In this document: positions 1-10,189 of the stretch, in pieces
Layout of the letters: every line of letters begins with the position of its first letter
How positions within the stretch are numbered: position 1 is the stretch's first letter
NCBI RefSeq assembly: GCF_001865675.1
Contig: NZ_CP011319.1
Coordinates: 6,014,001 to 6,078,000 of the forward strand
DNA: 64,000 nt
Reading direction: 5' to 3'
DNA from: Janthinobacterium sp. 1_2014MBL_MicDiv
GTDB taxonomy: Bacteria; Pseudomonadota; Gammaproteobacteria; Burkholderiales; Burkholderiaceae_D
Notes under the pieces: model-generated
Databases searched by the model: none
Seen by the model: the letters and a program-made list of their open reading frames with translations, nothing else
Told to the model about the DNA's origin: nothing
Made by a program: the position numbers and the translations under genes

Positions 1-1322
<1,322 letters not shown>

Positions 1323-1341
1323 GTTTTACGTCTGGCCATGC

Positions 1342-1378
1342 AAAAAGGCAGTTACCTCGCGGTAACTGCCTTTTTTTT
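1342..1378 (+). terminator. Rho-independent terminator of ettA
   Basis: A perfect 10-bp stem GGCAGTTACC/GGTAACTGCC (1347-1356 and 1361-1370) with a TCGC tetraloop is followed by eight T (1371-1378). An A-tract at 1342-1346 pairs with the T-tract, so the hairpin could also work on the opposite strand. Confidence 0.9.
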
Positions 1379-1413
1379 CAGCGCAGTTCTTAAAACCGTA
1401 GCCAGCGACAACG

Positions 1414-1485
1414 AGTTCTAGCCGAGAAACGCAACTGTGCCGAGGCACAGTGCGCATCGCAGACCAAATCGCGCGGCGCAGCCGG
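1414..1485. repeat. Dispersed intergenic repeat, copy A (short variant)
   Basis: This is a diverged, shorter relative of the copies at 43003-43086 and 60041-60126. Shared landmarks in order are a GTTnTnGCC(G/T)AGA block, CGCA(A/G)C, a GTGC hairpin arm, GCATCG, and a CAAAT...CGCGCnGC end. It contains a perfect hairpin ACTGTGCC-GA-GGCACAGT at 1434-1451. It fills the gap between the convergent ettA and outer-membrane protein genes. Confidence 0.5.
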
Positions 1486-1488
1486 TTT

Positions 1489-2070
1489 TTAGAAATTGTA
1501 GCGGGCGCCCAGTGCCAGGCCCGTAGCCTTGCGGCCCTGGTCGGCGCTCTTGCCGAAGTGTTCCACTTCCGCCGTCAGCGAGACTTTCTCGTTGATCGCG
1601 TACTGCGCACCGACGGAAGCGTACACGCCCGTCTTGTCATTGCCGCTGATGCCGGTCGACAGGCCGGTGCCGCTCAGGCTATTCTTGACCTTGGCCACGC
1701 CCAGCTTGCCGAACACGCCAACCTTGTCCGTCACGGGCATGGTGGCCTTGCCGGCCAGGTAGTAGCCGTGCGAATCGCTCTTCACCTTGCCATTGCCGGC
1801 GCTGGTGACATAGCTGTAATCCTTGCTGCCGAAATCGGCGTAGCCGCCCTCGATCGCCCAGGTTTTATCGAAATCGTAACCGGCGAAGACCTTGGCACCG
1901 GCCTTGTAGCCGCTGTGATTATCGGCGCTGGTGGCGCCAGGAATATCGAAGTTATAACGGTTGCCCGTGATGCCGGCACCCACATAGGCGCCTTCGGCGT
2001 GCGCGGCGCTCATGCCGGTCAGTGCGGTAACGGAAGCGATCATTGCAAACAGGATTTTCTTTTTCATCAT
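1489..2070 (-). CDS. Outer membrane beta-barrel protein (OmpA-like/Opacity-type small porin)
   Basis: 193 residues with a Sec signal peptide (KKK n-region, hydrophobic core, cleavage after AHA near residue 25). The mature part alternates polar and hydrophobic residues with many Gly/Tyr/Asn and ends in RYNF; a C-terminal Phe preceded by an aromatic is the usual BAM recognition mark of outer-membrane barrels. The likely product is an eight-stranded barrel without a peptidoglycan-binding OmpA_C domain. The start at 2070 is chosen because AGAGAG precedes it and the signal peptide begins there; the frame stays open further upstream but that part is not signal-like. ATG at 2067 is an alternative start. 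Function beyond envelope structure is unknown. Confidence 0.85.
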   Translation of the reverse strand: MMKKKILFAMIASVTALTGMSAAHAEGAYVGAGITGNRYNFDIPGATSADNHSGYKAGAKVFAGYDFDKTWAIEGGYADFGSKDYSYVTSAGNGKVKSDSHGYYLAGKATMPVTDKVGVFGKLGVAKVKNSLSGTGLSTGISGNDKTGVYASVGAQYAINEKVSLTAEVEHFGKSADQGRKATGLALGARYNF

Positions 2071-2295
2071 GTTCTCTCTTTCAATTAGTGAATGGTGCCT
2101 GAATTCGCAGTTCAGCGAAGTGCGATGCATACACAATAACAGCCGAAAAAAGCTACGTCTTTCTCCATTCCGTAAGAACTGTGACAAGATGTAAGCCGAC
2201 ATTCCAAACTGACAATAACGACAAAATGCGCCCCGTTGAGCGAACTTAAGCTAGACTTAAGAGAACAATTGAATTCCAACGAAGAGGAGAGGTGC

Positions 2296-2877
2296 ATGCA
2301 CAAACGCCAGTTTTTCGCCGCCGCCCTGGCTGCCACCGCCCTGCCCGCCATTGGCTGGGCGGCCCCCGCCGGCCCGCGTGGTCCGGCCCTGCTGACCGTG
2401 ACGGGCAGCATCGACAAACCGAACCGGGGTCCGTTCGACGCCGTGCGCGACCAGATGATGCACAAGCAAAAGATCAGCTTTGAACGGGCGCGGGCGTTCG
2501 ACTTCGCGGCGCTGGCGAACTTGCCGGCACGCACCATCCATCCCACGCTGGAATATGACGGCAAGGGACACGCCCTGCGCGGACCGCTACTGGTCGAGGT
2601 ATTGAAGGCGGCCGGTGCGCCCGAGGAAGAGTCCGTGCGCCTGCTGCTGCGCGGCGTCGATGGCTATGCGGCGGCGCTGACCATGGCACAGGCGCGCGCG
2701 CAGCGTTTTATTGTCGCCACCCACCTCGACGGGCAGCCGATGGCGCTCGGCGGCCTGGGGCCGCTGTGGGCCATCCACGATGCGGACCGCATCGCGGCCG
2801 TGGCGGCCCTGCCCCTGGCCGAACGTTTCGCCAGTTGCCCGTGGGCCCTGTATCACATCGGTGTGGAAACGGCTTGA
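2296..2877 (+). CDS. Exported molybdopterin-binding-like (sulfite-oxidase-fold) domain protein
   Basis: 193 residues starting after a strong GAGGAGAGG site. A signal peptide ends near AIGWAAP (residue 22). The remaining about 165 residues look like the oxidoreductase molybdopterin-binding fold: an opening GPALLTVTGSID segment, a central LRGPLLVEVLKAAGAP segment and a GYAA...LPLWAI-like substrate-pocket end are typical of the small stand-alone members. The conserved cofactor-ligating Cys of true sulfite oxidases is not evident, so catalysis is doubtful. Family assignment is by pattern only; the physiological role is unknown. Two ACTTAAG direct repeats (about 2244-2260) lie in the leader and may be part of its promoter region. 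Confidence 0.6.
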   Translation: MHKRQFFAAALAATALPAIGWAAPAGPRGPALLTVTGSIDKPNRGPFDAVRDQMMHKQKISFERARAFDFAALANLPARTIHPTLEYDGKGHALRGPLLVEVLKAAGAPEEESVRLLLRGVDGYAAALTMAQARAQRFIVATHLDGQPMALGGLGPLWAIHDADRIAAVAALPLAERFASCPWALYHIGVETA

Positions 2878-2954
2878 TCTATCTACAACGCCAGGCAAGG
2901 CCGTCGCGAGCGGCAGTGAGGCCCGGCGCCCCCGCCGGCCTGAGAAGCGGCGCC

Positions 2955-3014
2955 GTGCGAATGCGCGCGGCCGCCGAAGCAGCGCATCGGCGGCCACAAA
3001 TCACGACGCGCGGC
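2955..3014. repeat. Dispersed intergenic repeat, copy B (partial)
   Basis: It shares GGCCGCCGAAGCAGCG, GCATCG, GGCC-CAAATC and GACGCGCGGC with the copies at 43003 and 60041. The upstream half (2880-2954) is GC-rich, non-coding on inspection and not clearly alignable. The gap lies between convergent genes. Confidence 0.5.
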
Positions 3015-3030
3015 CGGTGTTGACAGGCGT

Positions 3031-3393
3031 TTAGGCGTAGGCTTCGGCCATCGACATGACGCGCGGCGCGATGGCGATGCCATGCTCCTCGAACAGGGCC
3101 GTGATGGCCGCCAGGTTGTGCGTGCACTCGTCCGTCTTCCAGCCCTTGAAGATGTCCGTGCCATCCTTCTGGAAATGCAGATCGAGCACCTTGCCCTGGT
3201 CCTTGTGCAGGTAAGGCGAACTGTAGGTGTTTTCGTAGCCGAGCGCCTTCAGTTGTCCCAGCAAGGCATGCGGTGGATTGTCGGGGTCGGTGGCGAGGAA
3301 CACGCCGAAGGTCTTGCCTGGCGGCTTGGCGGCGATATCGACTTCATAAATGCCGGGGGCCTTGCTGACGGACGTACTCTTTAAAAATAACAT
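3031..3393 (-). CDS. Hypothetical protein, 120 aa
   Basis: I do not recognise the family. The start at 3393 is supported by GGGAGTG seven bases upstream; the frame continues upstream but without another good site. The protein is soluble, with no signal peptide or membrane segment, mixed charge, and a conserved-looking middle (KTFGVFLATDPDNPP, then a tyrosine-rich YENTYSSPY). It stands alone: the flanking genes are convergent on one side and divergent on the other. Codon use resembles the neighbours, so it is probably a real native gene. Confidence 0.65.
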   Translation of the reverse strand: MLFLKSTSVSKAPGIYEVDIAAKPPGKTFGVFLATDPDNPPHALLGQLKALGYENTYSSPYLHKDQGKVLDLHFQKDGTDIFKGWKTDECTHNLAAITALFEEHGIAIAPRVMSMAEAYA

Positions 3394-3694
3394 GCAACAC
3401 TCCCTGCGCGTGGTGCCCTGCGCCGGAAACGGGCGGCAGGACAGGGGCGGTGCGCGATGATTCCCCTCATCAAATCTTATTGCCAATTTGCATCTTTGTC
3501 GACAAATCGGCACTTTTATTTGGTAAATCGTGGTTATCTTGTCGCGCCACCCGCTGTAAATTGCCAATAAATCTAGTTATCATTGCGCCAATACTCGGCC
3601 TGCTGCATACTTTTGGCTTGCGTCAAGATTGCCCCCCGGCCCTATCGTCTGGGCCAAGATCCGCGCGCCCCTGGCCTGCCCCATACCCGTCTCC

Positions 3695-5149
3695 ATGCGC
3701 CTTCTGTCGATCAAGTACCGCCTGCTGCTGCTCCTGACCCTGATCCTGGGGGCGGGCTTCCTGGCCACCAGCCTGGCCAGCTACCTGGCGTCGCGCGAGG
3801 CCATCGAACACGGCATCGCCGACCAGACCCTGCCCTTGACGGGCGACAATATCTATTCCGAAATCCAGAAAGACATGCTGCGCCCCGTCTTCATCTCCTC
3901 GCTGATGGCGCACGACACCTTCGTGCGCGACTGGATACTTGCCGGCGAACGCGATCCGGCGCAGATCGTGCGCTACCTGGCCGAAGTCAAGAGGAAGTAC
4001 GGCGCCATCACCAGCTTTCTCGTCTCCGACAAGAGCAGCAAATACTATTACGCCGAAGGCACCCTGAAATCCGTCAGCCCGCAGGCGACGCGCGACATCT
4101 GGTACTACCGCGTGCGCGCCATGGACAAGAGCGACTATGAAACGAATGTCGACGTCGACATGGCCAACCGCGACAGCATGACCATCTTCATCAACCACCG
4201 CGTGTATGACTACCATGGCCAGTTCATCGGCGCCACCGGCATCGGCCTGACCCTGGCCACCATGAGCCACATCATCGACCGCTACCAGGCGCGCTTCCAC
4301 CGCAATATCTATTTTGTCGATGGCAGCGGCAACCTGGTCCTGGCGGGCAAGAGCATGCGCGACGGCCACGGCAATATCCGCAACCTGCCCGGCATCAGCG
4401 CCATCGCCGGCCAGATCATCAACCACCAGAGCGCGCCGACACACCTGTCCTACCAGCTGGGGCGCGCGGAAATCCTCGTCAACTCGCGCTTCATCCCCGA
4501 ACTGGGCTGGTACCTGGTGGTCGAGCAGAATGTCAGCGACGAGGTCAGGTCGCTGCAGCGCGTGTTCATCCTGAACCTGGCCATCAGCTTTGGCGTCACC
4601 CTGCTGGTACTGGTCTTGACCTTGCTGACGGTGAACCGCTACCAGCGCCGCATCGAGCGCATCGCCTCGACCGACGCGCTGACCGGCTTGCTGAACCGCC
4701 AGTCGCTGGAATTGCTGTTCCAGCGCGCCATGCTCCTGTCCAGGCGCCAGGCGCAGCCGATGTCGGCCATCCTCTTCGACATCGATTTCTTCAAGCGCGT
4801 CAACGATACCCACGGCCACCTGTGGGGCGACAAGGTCATTCGCGGCGTGGCCGACGTGGCGCGCGCCACCGTGCGCGAAAGCGACGTCATCACGCGCTGG
4901 GGAGGCGAGGAATACCTGGTATTGCTGAACAATTGCAGCCTGGCGCAGGCGCTGGAAGTGGCGGAAAACCTGCGTACCGCCGTCGAACGCCACGATTTCG
5001 GCATGCCGGCGCCGCACGTGCCCGTGACGATCAGCCTGGGCGTGGCCGAATACCGGCTGGACGAAAGCGAATCGGCCTTCTTTTCACGCGCCGACAGCGC
5101 CCTGTACCAGGCAAAACAGCATGGACGCAATGGCGTCCATGCGAGTTGA
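3695..5149 (+). CDS. Membrane diguanylate cyclase with periplasmic sensor (Cache-like) domain
   Basis: 484 residues. A transmembrane helix lies at about 9-28, followed by a periplasmic sensory region of about 260 residues of double-Cache character (LTGDNIYSEIQ near the N-side, a later IYFVDGSGNLVL strand pair). A second membrane helix lies near 290-312, and the GGDEF domain occupies roughly 325-484. The active-site loop is GGEEY (403-407), compatible with cyclase activity, and the metal/GTP motif FDIDFFKRVNDTHGH is intact. RESD sits five residues upstream of GGEEY, a proper RxxD inhibitory site, so product inhibition by c-di-GMP is predicted. The start at 3695 is preferred because it begins the first membrane helix region; a TTG 66 bases upstream is in frame. 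It is convergent with the next gene, 1 bp apart. Confidence 0.9.
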   Translation: MRLLSIKYRLLLLLTLILGAGFLATSLASYLASREAIEHGIADQTLPLTGDNIYSEIQKDMLRPVFISSLMAHDTFVRDWILAGERDPAQIVRYLAEVKRKYGAITSFLVSDKSSKYYYAEGTLKSVSPQATRDIWYYRVRAMDKSDYETNVDVDMANRDSMTIFINHRVYDYHGQFIGATGIGLTLATMSHIIDRYQARFHRNIYFVDGSGNLVLAGKSMRDGHGNIRNLPGISAIAGQIINHQSAPTHLSYQLGRAEILVNSRFIPELGWYLVVEQNVSDEVRSLQRVFILNLAISFGVTLLVLVLTLLTVNRYQRRIERIASTDALTGLLNRQSLELLFQRAMLLSRRQAQPMSAILFDIDFFKRVNDTHGHLWGDKVIRGVADVARATVRESDVITRWGGEEYLVLLNNCSLAQALEVAENLRTAVERHDFGMPAPHVPVTISLGVAEYRLDESESAFFSRADSALYQAKQHGRNGVHAS

Positions 5150-5150
5150 G

Positions 5151-6005
5151 TCACTCGCCGATTGACTGCGCGCGCTTGCGCCGGGCCAGCGCCTGCGTGG
5201 GCGCCACCAGAGACCGGTACAACTCGCCCGTGGCGGCATCCCATTGCTGCACCGCCTGCTGCTGGCGCGCCACGGTCGCCAGGTCGCCGCGCGCGATGGG
5301 GCCGCTGAGCGCGGGCGCCGCGCCCAGGCGGAACACATTCGCCACCGCTTCCGTCACCAGGGGCTGCGCCAGTTCGCGCGCCACGGCTTCGGGGATGCCG
5401 GCCGCCTGGTAGGCGCGCAGGGCGGCATCGAGCACCGTCACCAGGTAATTGCTGGCAAACACGGCGGCGGCGTGGTACAGGGTCTTGGCGGCCGGATCGA
5501 TGGGCACGGGACGCGCGCCGATGGCGATCAGGGCTGGCGTCAGGAAGGCTAGCGCCAGCGCATCGCCCTCCACGCCACAGAATGTGCCGTCAAACGTGGC
5601 GGCCACCTGTTGCGGGTCGGCAAAGCTGCGGATCGGGTGGGCGCTGGCCACCGATGCACCGGCCTGCGTGGCCGCCAGCAGCACGTTCGAGGCCAGCGCG
5701 CCGCTGCAGTGAAACACGATGGCGCCCGCCTGGCGTCCCTCGGCCACCAGCGCCGCGCAGGCCGCGCCGATCTGGTCGTCGGAGACAGCCAGCAGCGTGA
5801 CATCGGCATGCCGCAAGGCCGCATAGCGGTCGACGGGCGTGCCGGCGCCGATGAAATCGACGGCCGCTTGCGCCGACGCCATCGAGCGCGTCAGCACGTC
5901 CTGCACCAGGATGTTTCCGCCATGCGTGCCGTCCACGCCGGCGAACAGGCGGCCCAGCACGCGGCCCACGTGGCCGGCGCCGATGATATTGAGGGTCACG
6001 TTCAT
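5151..6005 (-). CDS. Rossmann-fold/DUF2520 domain NAD(P)-binding protein
   Basis: 284 residues. The N-terminal Rossmann motif IIGAGHVGRVLG (about 7-18) resembles the F420-dependent NADP reductase/ProC-like fold, and a C-terminal alpha-helical DUF2520 region (about 130-265) contains HPIRSFADP and KTLYHAAAVFASN. These proteins are related to 6-phosphogluconate-dehydrogenase-like oxidoreductases, but the substrate is unknown. It is followed by a DUF924 gene on the same strand upstream (start 6593), 6 bp apart, suggesting cotranscription. Confidence 0.85.
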   Translation of the reverse strand: MNVTLNIIGAGHVGRVLGRLFAGVDGTHGGNILVQDVLTRSMASAQAAVDFIGAGTPVDRYAALRHADVTLLAVSDDQIGAACAALVAEGRQAGAIVFHCSGALASNVLLAATQAGASVASAHPIRSFADPQQVAATFDGTFCGVEGDALALAFLTPALIAIGARPVPIDPAAKTLYHAAAVFASNYLVTVLDAALRAYQAAGIPEAVARELAQPLVTEAVANVFRLGAAPALSGPIARGDLATVARQQQAVQQWDAATGELYRSLVAPTQALARRKRAQSIGE

Positions 6006-6011
6006 GGCTGC

Positions 6012-6593
6012 CTAGAAGCTGGAACCGGGCTGGCGCAGGAATGTCACCTCTGGCGGCGTGGACGCGCGCCCGAGGATGGCGTTACGGTGCGGGAAGCGGC
6101 CAAAGCGGGCGATCACCTCCTGGTGGCGCGCGGCATAATCGAGCATGCCGTCAAAACCCGGCTGCGCCTGCGACAGCAGCTGGAATAGTTCGACGGCGCG
6201 CGCCTGCATGGCCAGGTCTTCCGCATGCTCGAACGGCAGATACACAAAGGCGCGCAGCATCGGCGCCAGTTGCCGGTCAAGCCCCTGCTCCGTCATCGAC
6301 ACGGCCAGCGCCAGCGCCTGGGGGTCGCCGGCAAACGCGCGCGGCGTGCCGCGGTAGACATTGCGCGTCAACTGGTCGAGCACGATGAGGCGCGCCAGCG
6401 CGCCGTGCGGCGTCGCTTCCCAGTCGCGCAGGCCGCCATCGATGGCGGCATCGATCAGCGCGCCGAAGCGGTCGCGTATCTGCGCATCGAAGCCGTCATC
6501 CTTGCGGAACCATGCCGCGCGCGCCTGGCCGTAGCCGGGCTCGTCCGGTGGCAAAAACCAGAAATCGAGTACTGCCTGCGCCTGCGTATCCAT
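6012..6593 (-). CDS. DUF924 family protein
   Basis: 193 residues, alpha-helical, without a signal peptide. Diagnostic stretches are VLDFWF near the N-terminus, LIVLDQLTRNVYRGTPRAFA in the middle, and RFGRFPHRNAILGR near the C-terminus, characteristic of DUF924. Structures in this family are TPR-like helical bundles with no proven activity. AAGGA five bases before ATG 6593 decides the start; ATG 6599 is possible. It probably forms an operon with the upstream MgtC gene and downstream DUF2520 gene. Confidence 0.88.
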   Translation of the reverse strand: MDTQAQAVLDFWFLPPDEPGYGQARAAWFRKDDGFDAQIRDRFGALIDAAIDGGLRDWEATPHGALARLIVLDQLTRNVYRGTPRAFAGDPQALALAVSMTEQGLDRQLAPMLRAFVYLPFEHAEDLAMQARAVELFQLLSQAQPGFDGMLDYAARHQEVIARFGRFPHRNAILGRASTPPEVTFLRQPGSSF

Positions 6594-6616
6594 GCTCATC
6601 CTTGTCAACGTGCAAC

Positions 6617-7357
6617 CTAGTTGCGGGCATGCGACAGCTGGAAGCCGGCGATGCCCTCGAAAGCGGCCAGTTCGGCCGACATGGCGGACAGGCTGGCGCC
6701 CGTGTTCTTGCCATGCGCGATGGCGACGAAGCGCCACTCCTGCATGCCGTCGGTGCTGCCGATGGTCAGCGAGCCGCCGGCGATATCGTAACCGCGCTTG
6801 GCGGCCATGCGCCGCAGCGCATCCTCGCGCGGAATGAAGTCGCGCTTGAAGCGCATGGTGATGGCCACGGCGTGGCGCGACGGCAGCCAGTTTTCCAGTT
6901 TCGACAGGAAAATCATCGCCATCGCGCACAGGAAGGCCAGCCCCATGGCCGACAGATAAAAGCCGATGCCGACCATGATGCCGATCACGGACGAGGCCCA
7001 GATCGAGGCGGCCGTCGTCAGGCCGCTGATGTTGAAGCCCTCGCGCATGATGACGCCGGCGCCGAGGAAACCCACGCCCGTGACGATGCCCTGGATGACG
7101 CGCGTCGGATCGCTGCCGACGATGGCGCCATGGCCGCCGTACCAGAACTCGGGGTAGCCGCCCAGCACCGTCAGCGCTGCCGAGGCCATGCAGACGAGGC
7201 TGTAAGTGCGCATGCCGGCCGCGCGGCCGTGATACGAGCGCTCGTAGCCCACCAGCAAGCCCAGCAGCAGCGCGCCCAGCATGTTCAGCAGGATCACGCC
7301 ATTCGTCGCCAGCTCGGCCGGCGACCAGTAGGCACGCAGGAAGTCGATGGTTGGCAT
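6617..7357 (-). CDS. MgtC/SapB family membrane protein
   Basis: 246 residues. The N-terminal membrane domain (about 20-155) has five hydrophobic segments with the family's LLGLLVGYERS and GVGFLGAGVIMREG motifs. The C-terminal soluble part (about 160-246) looks like the ACT-like domain seen in longer MgtC proteins. MgtC proteins are associated with growth in low magnesium and with modulation of F1Fo ATPase in pathogens; in an environmental species the role is inferred only. The gene overlaps no neighbour but is 1 bp from the small gene upstream. Confidence 0.9.
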   Translation of the reverse strand: MPTIDFLRAYWSPAELATNGVILLNMLGALLLGLLVGYERSYHGRAAGMRTYSLVCMASAALTVLGGYPEFWYGGHGAIVGSDPTRVIQGIVTGVGFLGAGVIMREGFNISGLTTAASIWASSVIGIMVGIGFYLSAMGLAFLCAMAMIFLSKLENWLPSRHAVAITMRFKRDFIPREDALRRMAAKRGYDIAGGSLTIGSTDGMQEWRFVAIAHGKNTGASLSAMSAELAAFEGIAGFQLSHARN

Positions 7358-7358
7358 G

Positions 7359-7607
7359 CTAAGGTTTTTTTGTCAGCTGCTTTTCAAACGCCACATCGAG
7401 CTTGCTGACGCGGCGCGCCTTTTGCGGCCCCAGGCCATTGACGAAGGCGACAAAGGCGTCGAGTTCCAGCGGCGGGCACAGAGGCGGCAAGCCGGGGCCC
7501 TCCGTGAGGAAGAACAGTTCGTCGCCGGTGCGCGCCATCGTGTACAGGCGGTTGCCGCTGCGTTCCTTGAGCCGCTCGATGGCGGAGGTGGCACGGGTCG
7601 AGCGCAT
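7359..7607 (-). CDS. Hypothetical protein, 82 aa, translationally coupled to aminopeptidase P
   Basis: I do not recognise the family. The start ATG (7605-7607) shares one base with the TGA of the upstream aminopeptidase gene (TGATG), which argues for re-initiation coupling and for this start. The protein is small and basic at its ends, with a hydrophobic GDELFFLTEGPG middle; no signal peptide or metal motif is visible. Stop and next start (MgtC) are 1 bp apart, so four or five genes here probably form one operon. Confidence 0.7.
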   Translation of the reverse strand: MRSTRATSAIERLKERSGNRLYTMARTGDELFFLTEGPGLPPLCPPLELDAFVAFVNGLGPQKARRVSKLDVAFEKQLTKKP

Positions 7608-9418
7608 CAGATGGCTCCCGTGCGCTGTTCCAGCCACGCCAGCGCGTCACCGGACAACAGCGGCGACAGGCGCGCGCGCACGGTGGCGTGGTAGTCGTTC
7701 AGCCAGGCCGCCTCGTCGTCGCGCAGCAGCGCACGTTCCACGCAGCGCGTGTCGATCGGGCACAGGGTCAATGTTTCGAAGCGCAGGAATTCGCCGAACG
7801 GCGTCGTCCCCGCGGCTACGTTGAGCACCAGGTTCTCGATGCGGATGCCCCATTGGCCGGGACGGTAGATGCCCGGCTCGACGGAGGTGATCATGCCCGG
7901 CTCCATGGCCGTCTGCGGCTCCGGCATGGCGGACTGGGAAATCGATTGCGGCCCCTCGTGCACGTTGAGGAAGAAGCCCACGCCATGGCCCGTGCCGTGG
8001 CCGAAGTCGATACCCTCTGCCCACAGCGGCGCGCGGGCGATGGCGTCGAGCATCGGCGACTTCACGCCGCGCGGGAACTGCGCGCGCGACAGGGCGATCA
8101 TGCTGCGCAAGACCAGCGTGAAATCGCGCTTGTGCTCTGCCGTGATGCTGCCGACGGGGACCACGCGCGTGATATCCGTGGTGCCGCCCAGGTACTGACC
8201 GCCCGAGTCGATCAGCAGCAAGCCGTCACCCTCGATGGTGGCGGCCGAATCCGCATGGGCGTGGTAATGCATGATGGCGCCATGCGCATTGAAGCCGGCG
8301 ATGGTGCCGAAACTGGGGCTGACGAAATGCGCGCGGCGCGCGCGGGCGGCCGTCAGGTGCTCGTCGACGCCGATTTCCGTCAATGGCGCGCGCTGCGGAT
8401 CGGCCAGGGTGGCATCGAGCCAGCTGAAAAACTCGCACAGGGCGGCGCCATCGTGCTCCATGGCGGCGCGCACGTGGGCTGCCTCGGCGTCCGTCTTGCG
8501 CGACTTGGCAAACGTGGTGGGATTGATGGCTTCCACCACGCGCACCGGCTCTGGCACGGCCTGGCGCGTGCCGAACGTGATGCGGCGCGGGTCGAGCAGC
8601 AGGGTGGCGCTGGCGGGCAAGGCGGCCAGCGCGGCTCCCGCGCGCTCATACGCGGCCACGTCCACGCCCTGCGCTTCCAGGCTGGCGCGCAGGGCCGCCG
8701 GCAGCTTGCCGTCGGCGACGAACAGGGTGGCGCGTTCCGGCCCCACCAGCGCGTGGGCGAGGAAGACGGGGTTGTAGTTGACGTCGGCGCCGCGCAGGTT
8801 GAACAGGTAGGCGATATCGTCCAGTGTGGAAATCACATGATGGCTGGCGCCGTGCGCGGCCATGCTGGCGCGCAGGGCCGCCAGTTTTTCCGTGCGCGAC
8901 AGCGATGGATAGGCCGCCGCATGTTCATACACGGGCGCGGTGGGCATGGCCGGACGACCCGGCCACACGGCTTGCAGCAGGTCGATATCGGTGCGCAGGA
9001 TCACGCGCGCGCCCAGCGCCTGTTGCAGCAGGCGCGCATTGGCCAGGCCCAGCACGGCGCCATCGACGGCCACCGTCTGCCCCGGCAGCATGGTCTCGCC
9101 CAGCCAGTCGATATACAGCACGCTGGCGCCGGACGGGATTTTCTTCAGGACGATGCCGCTGCCGGCCAGTTCCGTCTCCGCCTGCTCCCAATAGCGGCCA
9201 TCGGTCCACACGCCGGCAAACTCCTGCGTGACGACCAGGGTGCCGACGGACCCCGTAAAGCCCGACAGCCACTCGCGGCCCTGCCAGCGGGCCGGCAGGT
9301 ACTCGGACAAATGCGGGTCGGCCGACGGCACGATGCAGGCGTCGATGTTCTGCGCGCGCATGGCGCCGCGCAGTTGCGACAAACGGGAGGCGGGAGTGGC
9401 TTGGTCAGGTGTCTGCAT
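7607..9418 (-). CDS. Xaa-Pro aminopeptidase (M24B, aminopeptidase P family)
   Basis: 603 residues, the long form with two creatinase-like N-terminal domains (about 15-310) and a C-terminal pita-bread metallopeptidase domain (about 320-540). Metal-ligand motifs are visible: LLIDSGGQYLGGTTDITR (two Asp), FGHGTGHGVG (His), SVEPGIY (Glu) and GIRIENL (Glu). The enzyme removes N-terminal residues preceding proline, using two divalent metal ions in the cytoplasm. It ends in a one-base overlap with the small downstream gene. Confidence 0.93.
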   Translation of the reverse strand: MQTPDQATPASRLSQLRGAMRAQNIDACIVPSADPHLSEYLPARWQGREWLSGFTGSVGTLVVTQEFAGVWTDGRYWEQAETELAGSGIVLKKIPSGASVLYIDWLGETMLPGQTVAVDGAVLGLANARLLQQALGARVILRTDIDLLQAVWPGRPAMPTAPVYEHAAAYPSLSRTEKLAALRASMAAHGASHHVISTLDDIAYLFNLRGADVNYNPVFLAHALVGPERATLFVADGKLPAALRASLEAQGVDVAAYERAGAALAALPASATLLLDPRRITFGTRQAVPEPVRVVEAINPTTFAKSRKTDAEAAHVRAAMEHDGAALCEFFSWLDATLADPQRAPLTEIGVDEHLTAARARRAHFVSPSFGTIAGFNAHGAIMHYHAHADSAATIEGDGLLLIDSGGQYLGGTTDITRVVPVGSITAEHKRDFTLVLRSMIALSRAQFPRGVKSPMLDAIARAPLWAEGIDFGHGTGHGVGFFLNVHEGPQSISQSAMPEPQTAMEPGMITSVEPGIYRPGQWGIRIENLVLNVAAGTTPFGEFLRFETLTLCPIDTRCVERALLRDDEAAWLNDYHATVRARLSPLLSGDALAWLEQRTGAI

Positions 9419-9510
9419 GGGGACGAAAAGAGCGGTGCTGGGAAGCGCCTATGATACCCCGATTAGTCCGGGTAAGACACTGCGCATGGCGAGCGCCGTC
9501 CCGGCCCTGG

Positions 9511-10182
9511 CTATGCGCGCCTGGCCAGGGCTTTTTCCGCCGGCTTCAGATTGCGCTCAAGTTTTTTGCGTATGCCCGCGTGACGCACCTGCGCCAGCGC
9601 CGTGCGCAGGGCTTCCACGCTTGCCGGCGTGGGGATGGTTTCCACGCCATGGCCCAGGGCCATGGCCAGCGACTGCGATGGCGCGCTCCTGGCCGTGCCA
9701 GGCGCCACGCACGCCTGCGGCAGCAAGGTGGCGATGACAGGCGCAAACCAGCCCTCATCGCGGTAGGACGCCACCCGCGCGGCGCGCGCCAGCACACCGG
9801 AATCGGCCGTGGCAAAGGCCGCGTCGGCGACATATGGCAGCTGGCCGGCATGGATGGCGTCGAGGTGCCGCGCCGCTTCCTCCAGGATGGCGCGCGAAAA
9901 CTCCGCATACGCGACGTCTTCGGCCAGCACTTGCGCGGGATCCGTGTCGCCGATGTCGTCGCGGCTCCAGTGCCCGCAATGCGGCGAGCGGGCCAGCGCC
10001 AGCAGCGAGGCATCGCACAGCTGCGGCAGCAAGGCCAGTTCGCGCAGGGTCAGCGGCATCGGCAGCAGGGCGTGGCGCGCCTGCATGGCCGCGTCCAGCC
10101 GCGCCAGCGCCTTGGCGCCGGCCAGGCGCGCCTGCAGGAACGACTGGTAGTGCTGCTCGGTCAGGCGCTTCATTTCGTCCAT
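9511..10182 (-). CDS. Hypothetical protein, about 223 aa, downstream of a Crp/Fnr regulator
   Basis: Family not recognised. The protein is soluble, alanine/leucine-rich and mostly helical, with a basic C-terminal tail (KKLERNLKPAEKALARRA). ATG 10182 is preferred because GGAG lies ten bases upstream; ATG 10203 would overlap the preceding gene by 14 bp. The gap to the regulator stop is 7 bp, so the two are very likely cotranscribed. No catalytic motif, signal peptide or membrane segment is visible. Confidence 0.65.
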   Translation of the reverse strand: MDEMKRLTEQHYQSFLQARLAGAKALARLDAAMQARHALLPMPLTLRELALLPQLCDASLLALARSPHCGHWSRDDIGDTDPAQVLAEDVAYAEFSRAILEEAARHLDAIHAGQLPYVADAAFATADSGVLARAARVASYRDEGWFAPVIATLLPQACVAPGTARSAPSQSLAMALGHGVETIPTPASVEALRTALAQVRHAGIRKKLERNLKPAEKALARRA

Positions 10183-10189
10183 CGACACA

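Noticed and set aside
3623..5017. Long antisense open frames opposite real genes (also 7688-9454, 46783-47955, 11090-12892)
   Set aside because: They mirror the third-position GC bias of the genes they oppose, carry His/Arg/Ala-rich unnatural sequence and have no ribosome sites or known motifs.
6594..6929. N-terminal extension of the DUF924 gene
   Set aside because: The extra frame overlaps MgtC antisense-frame sequence, is Arg/His-rich, and a good ribosome site sits at the internal ATG.
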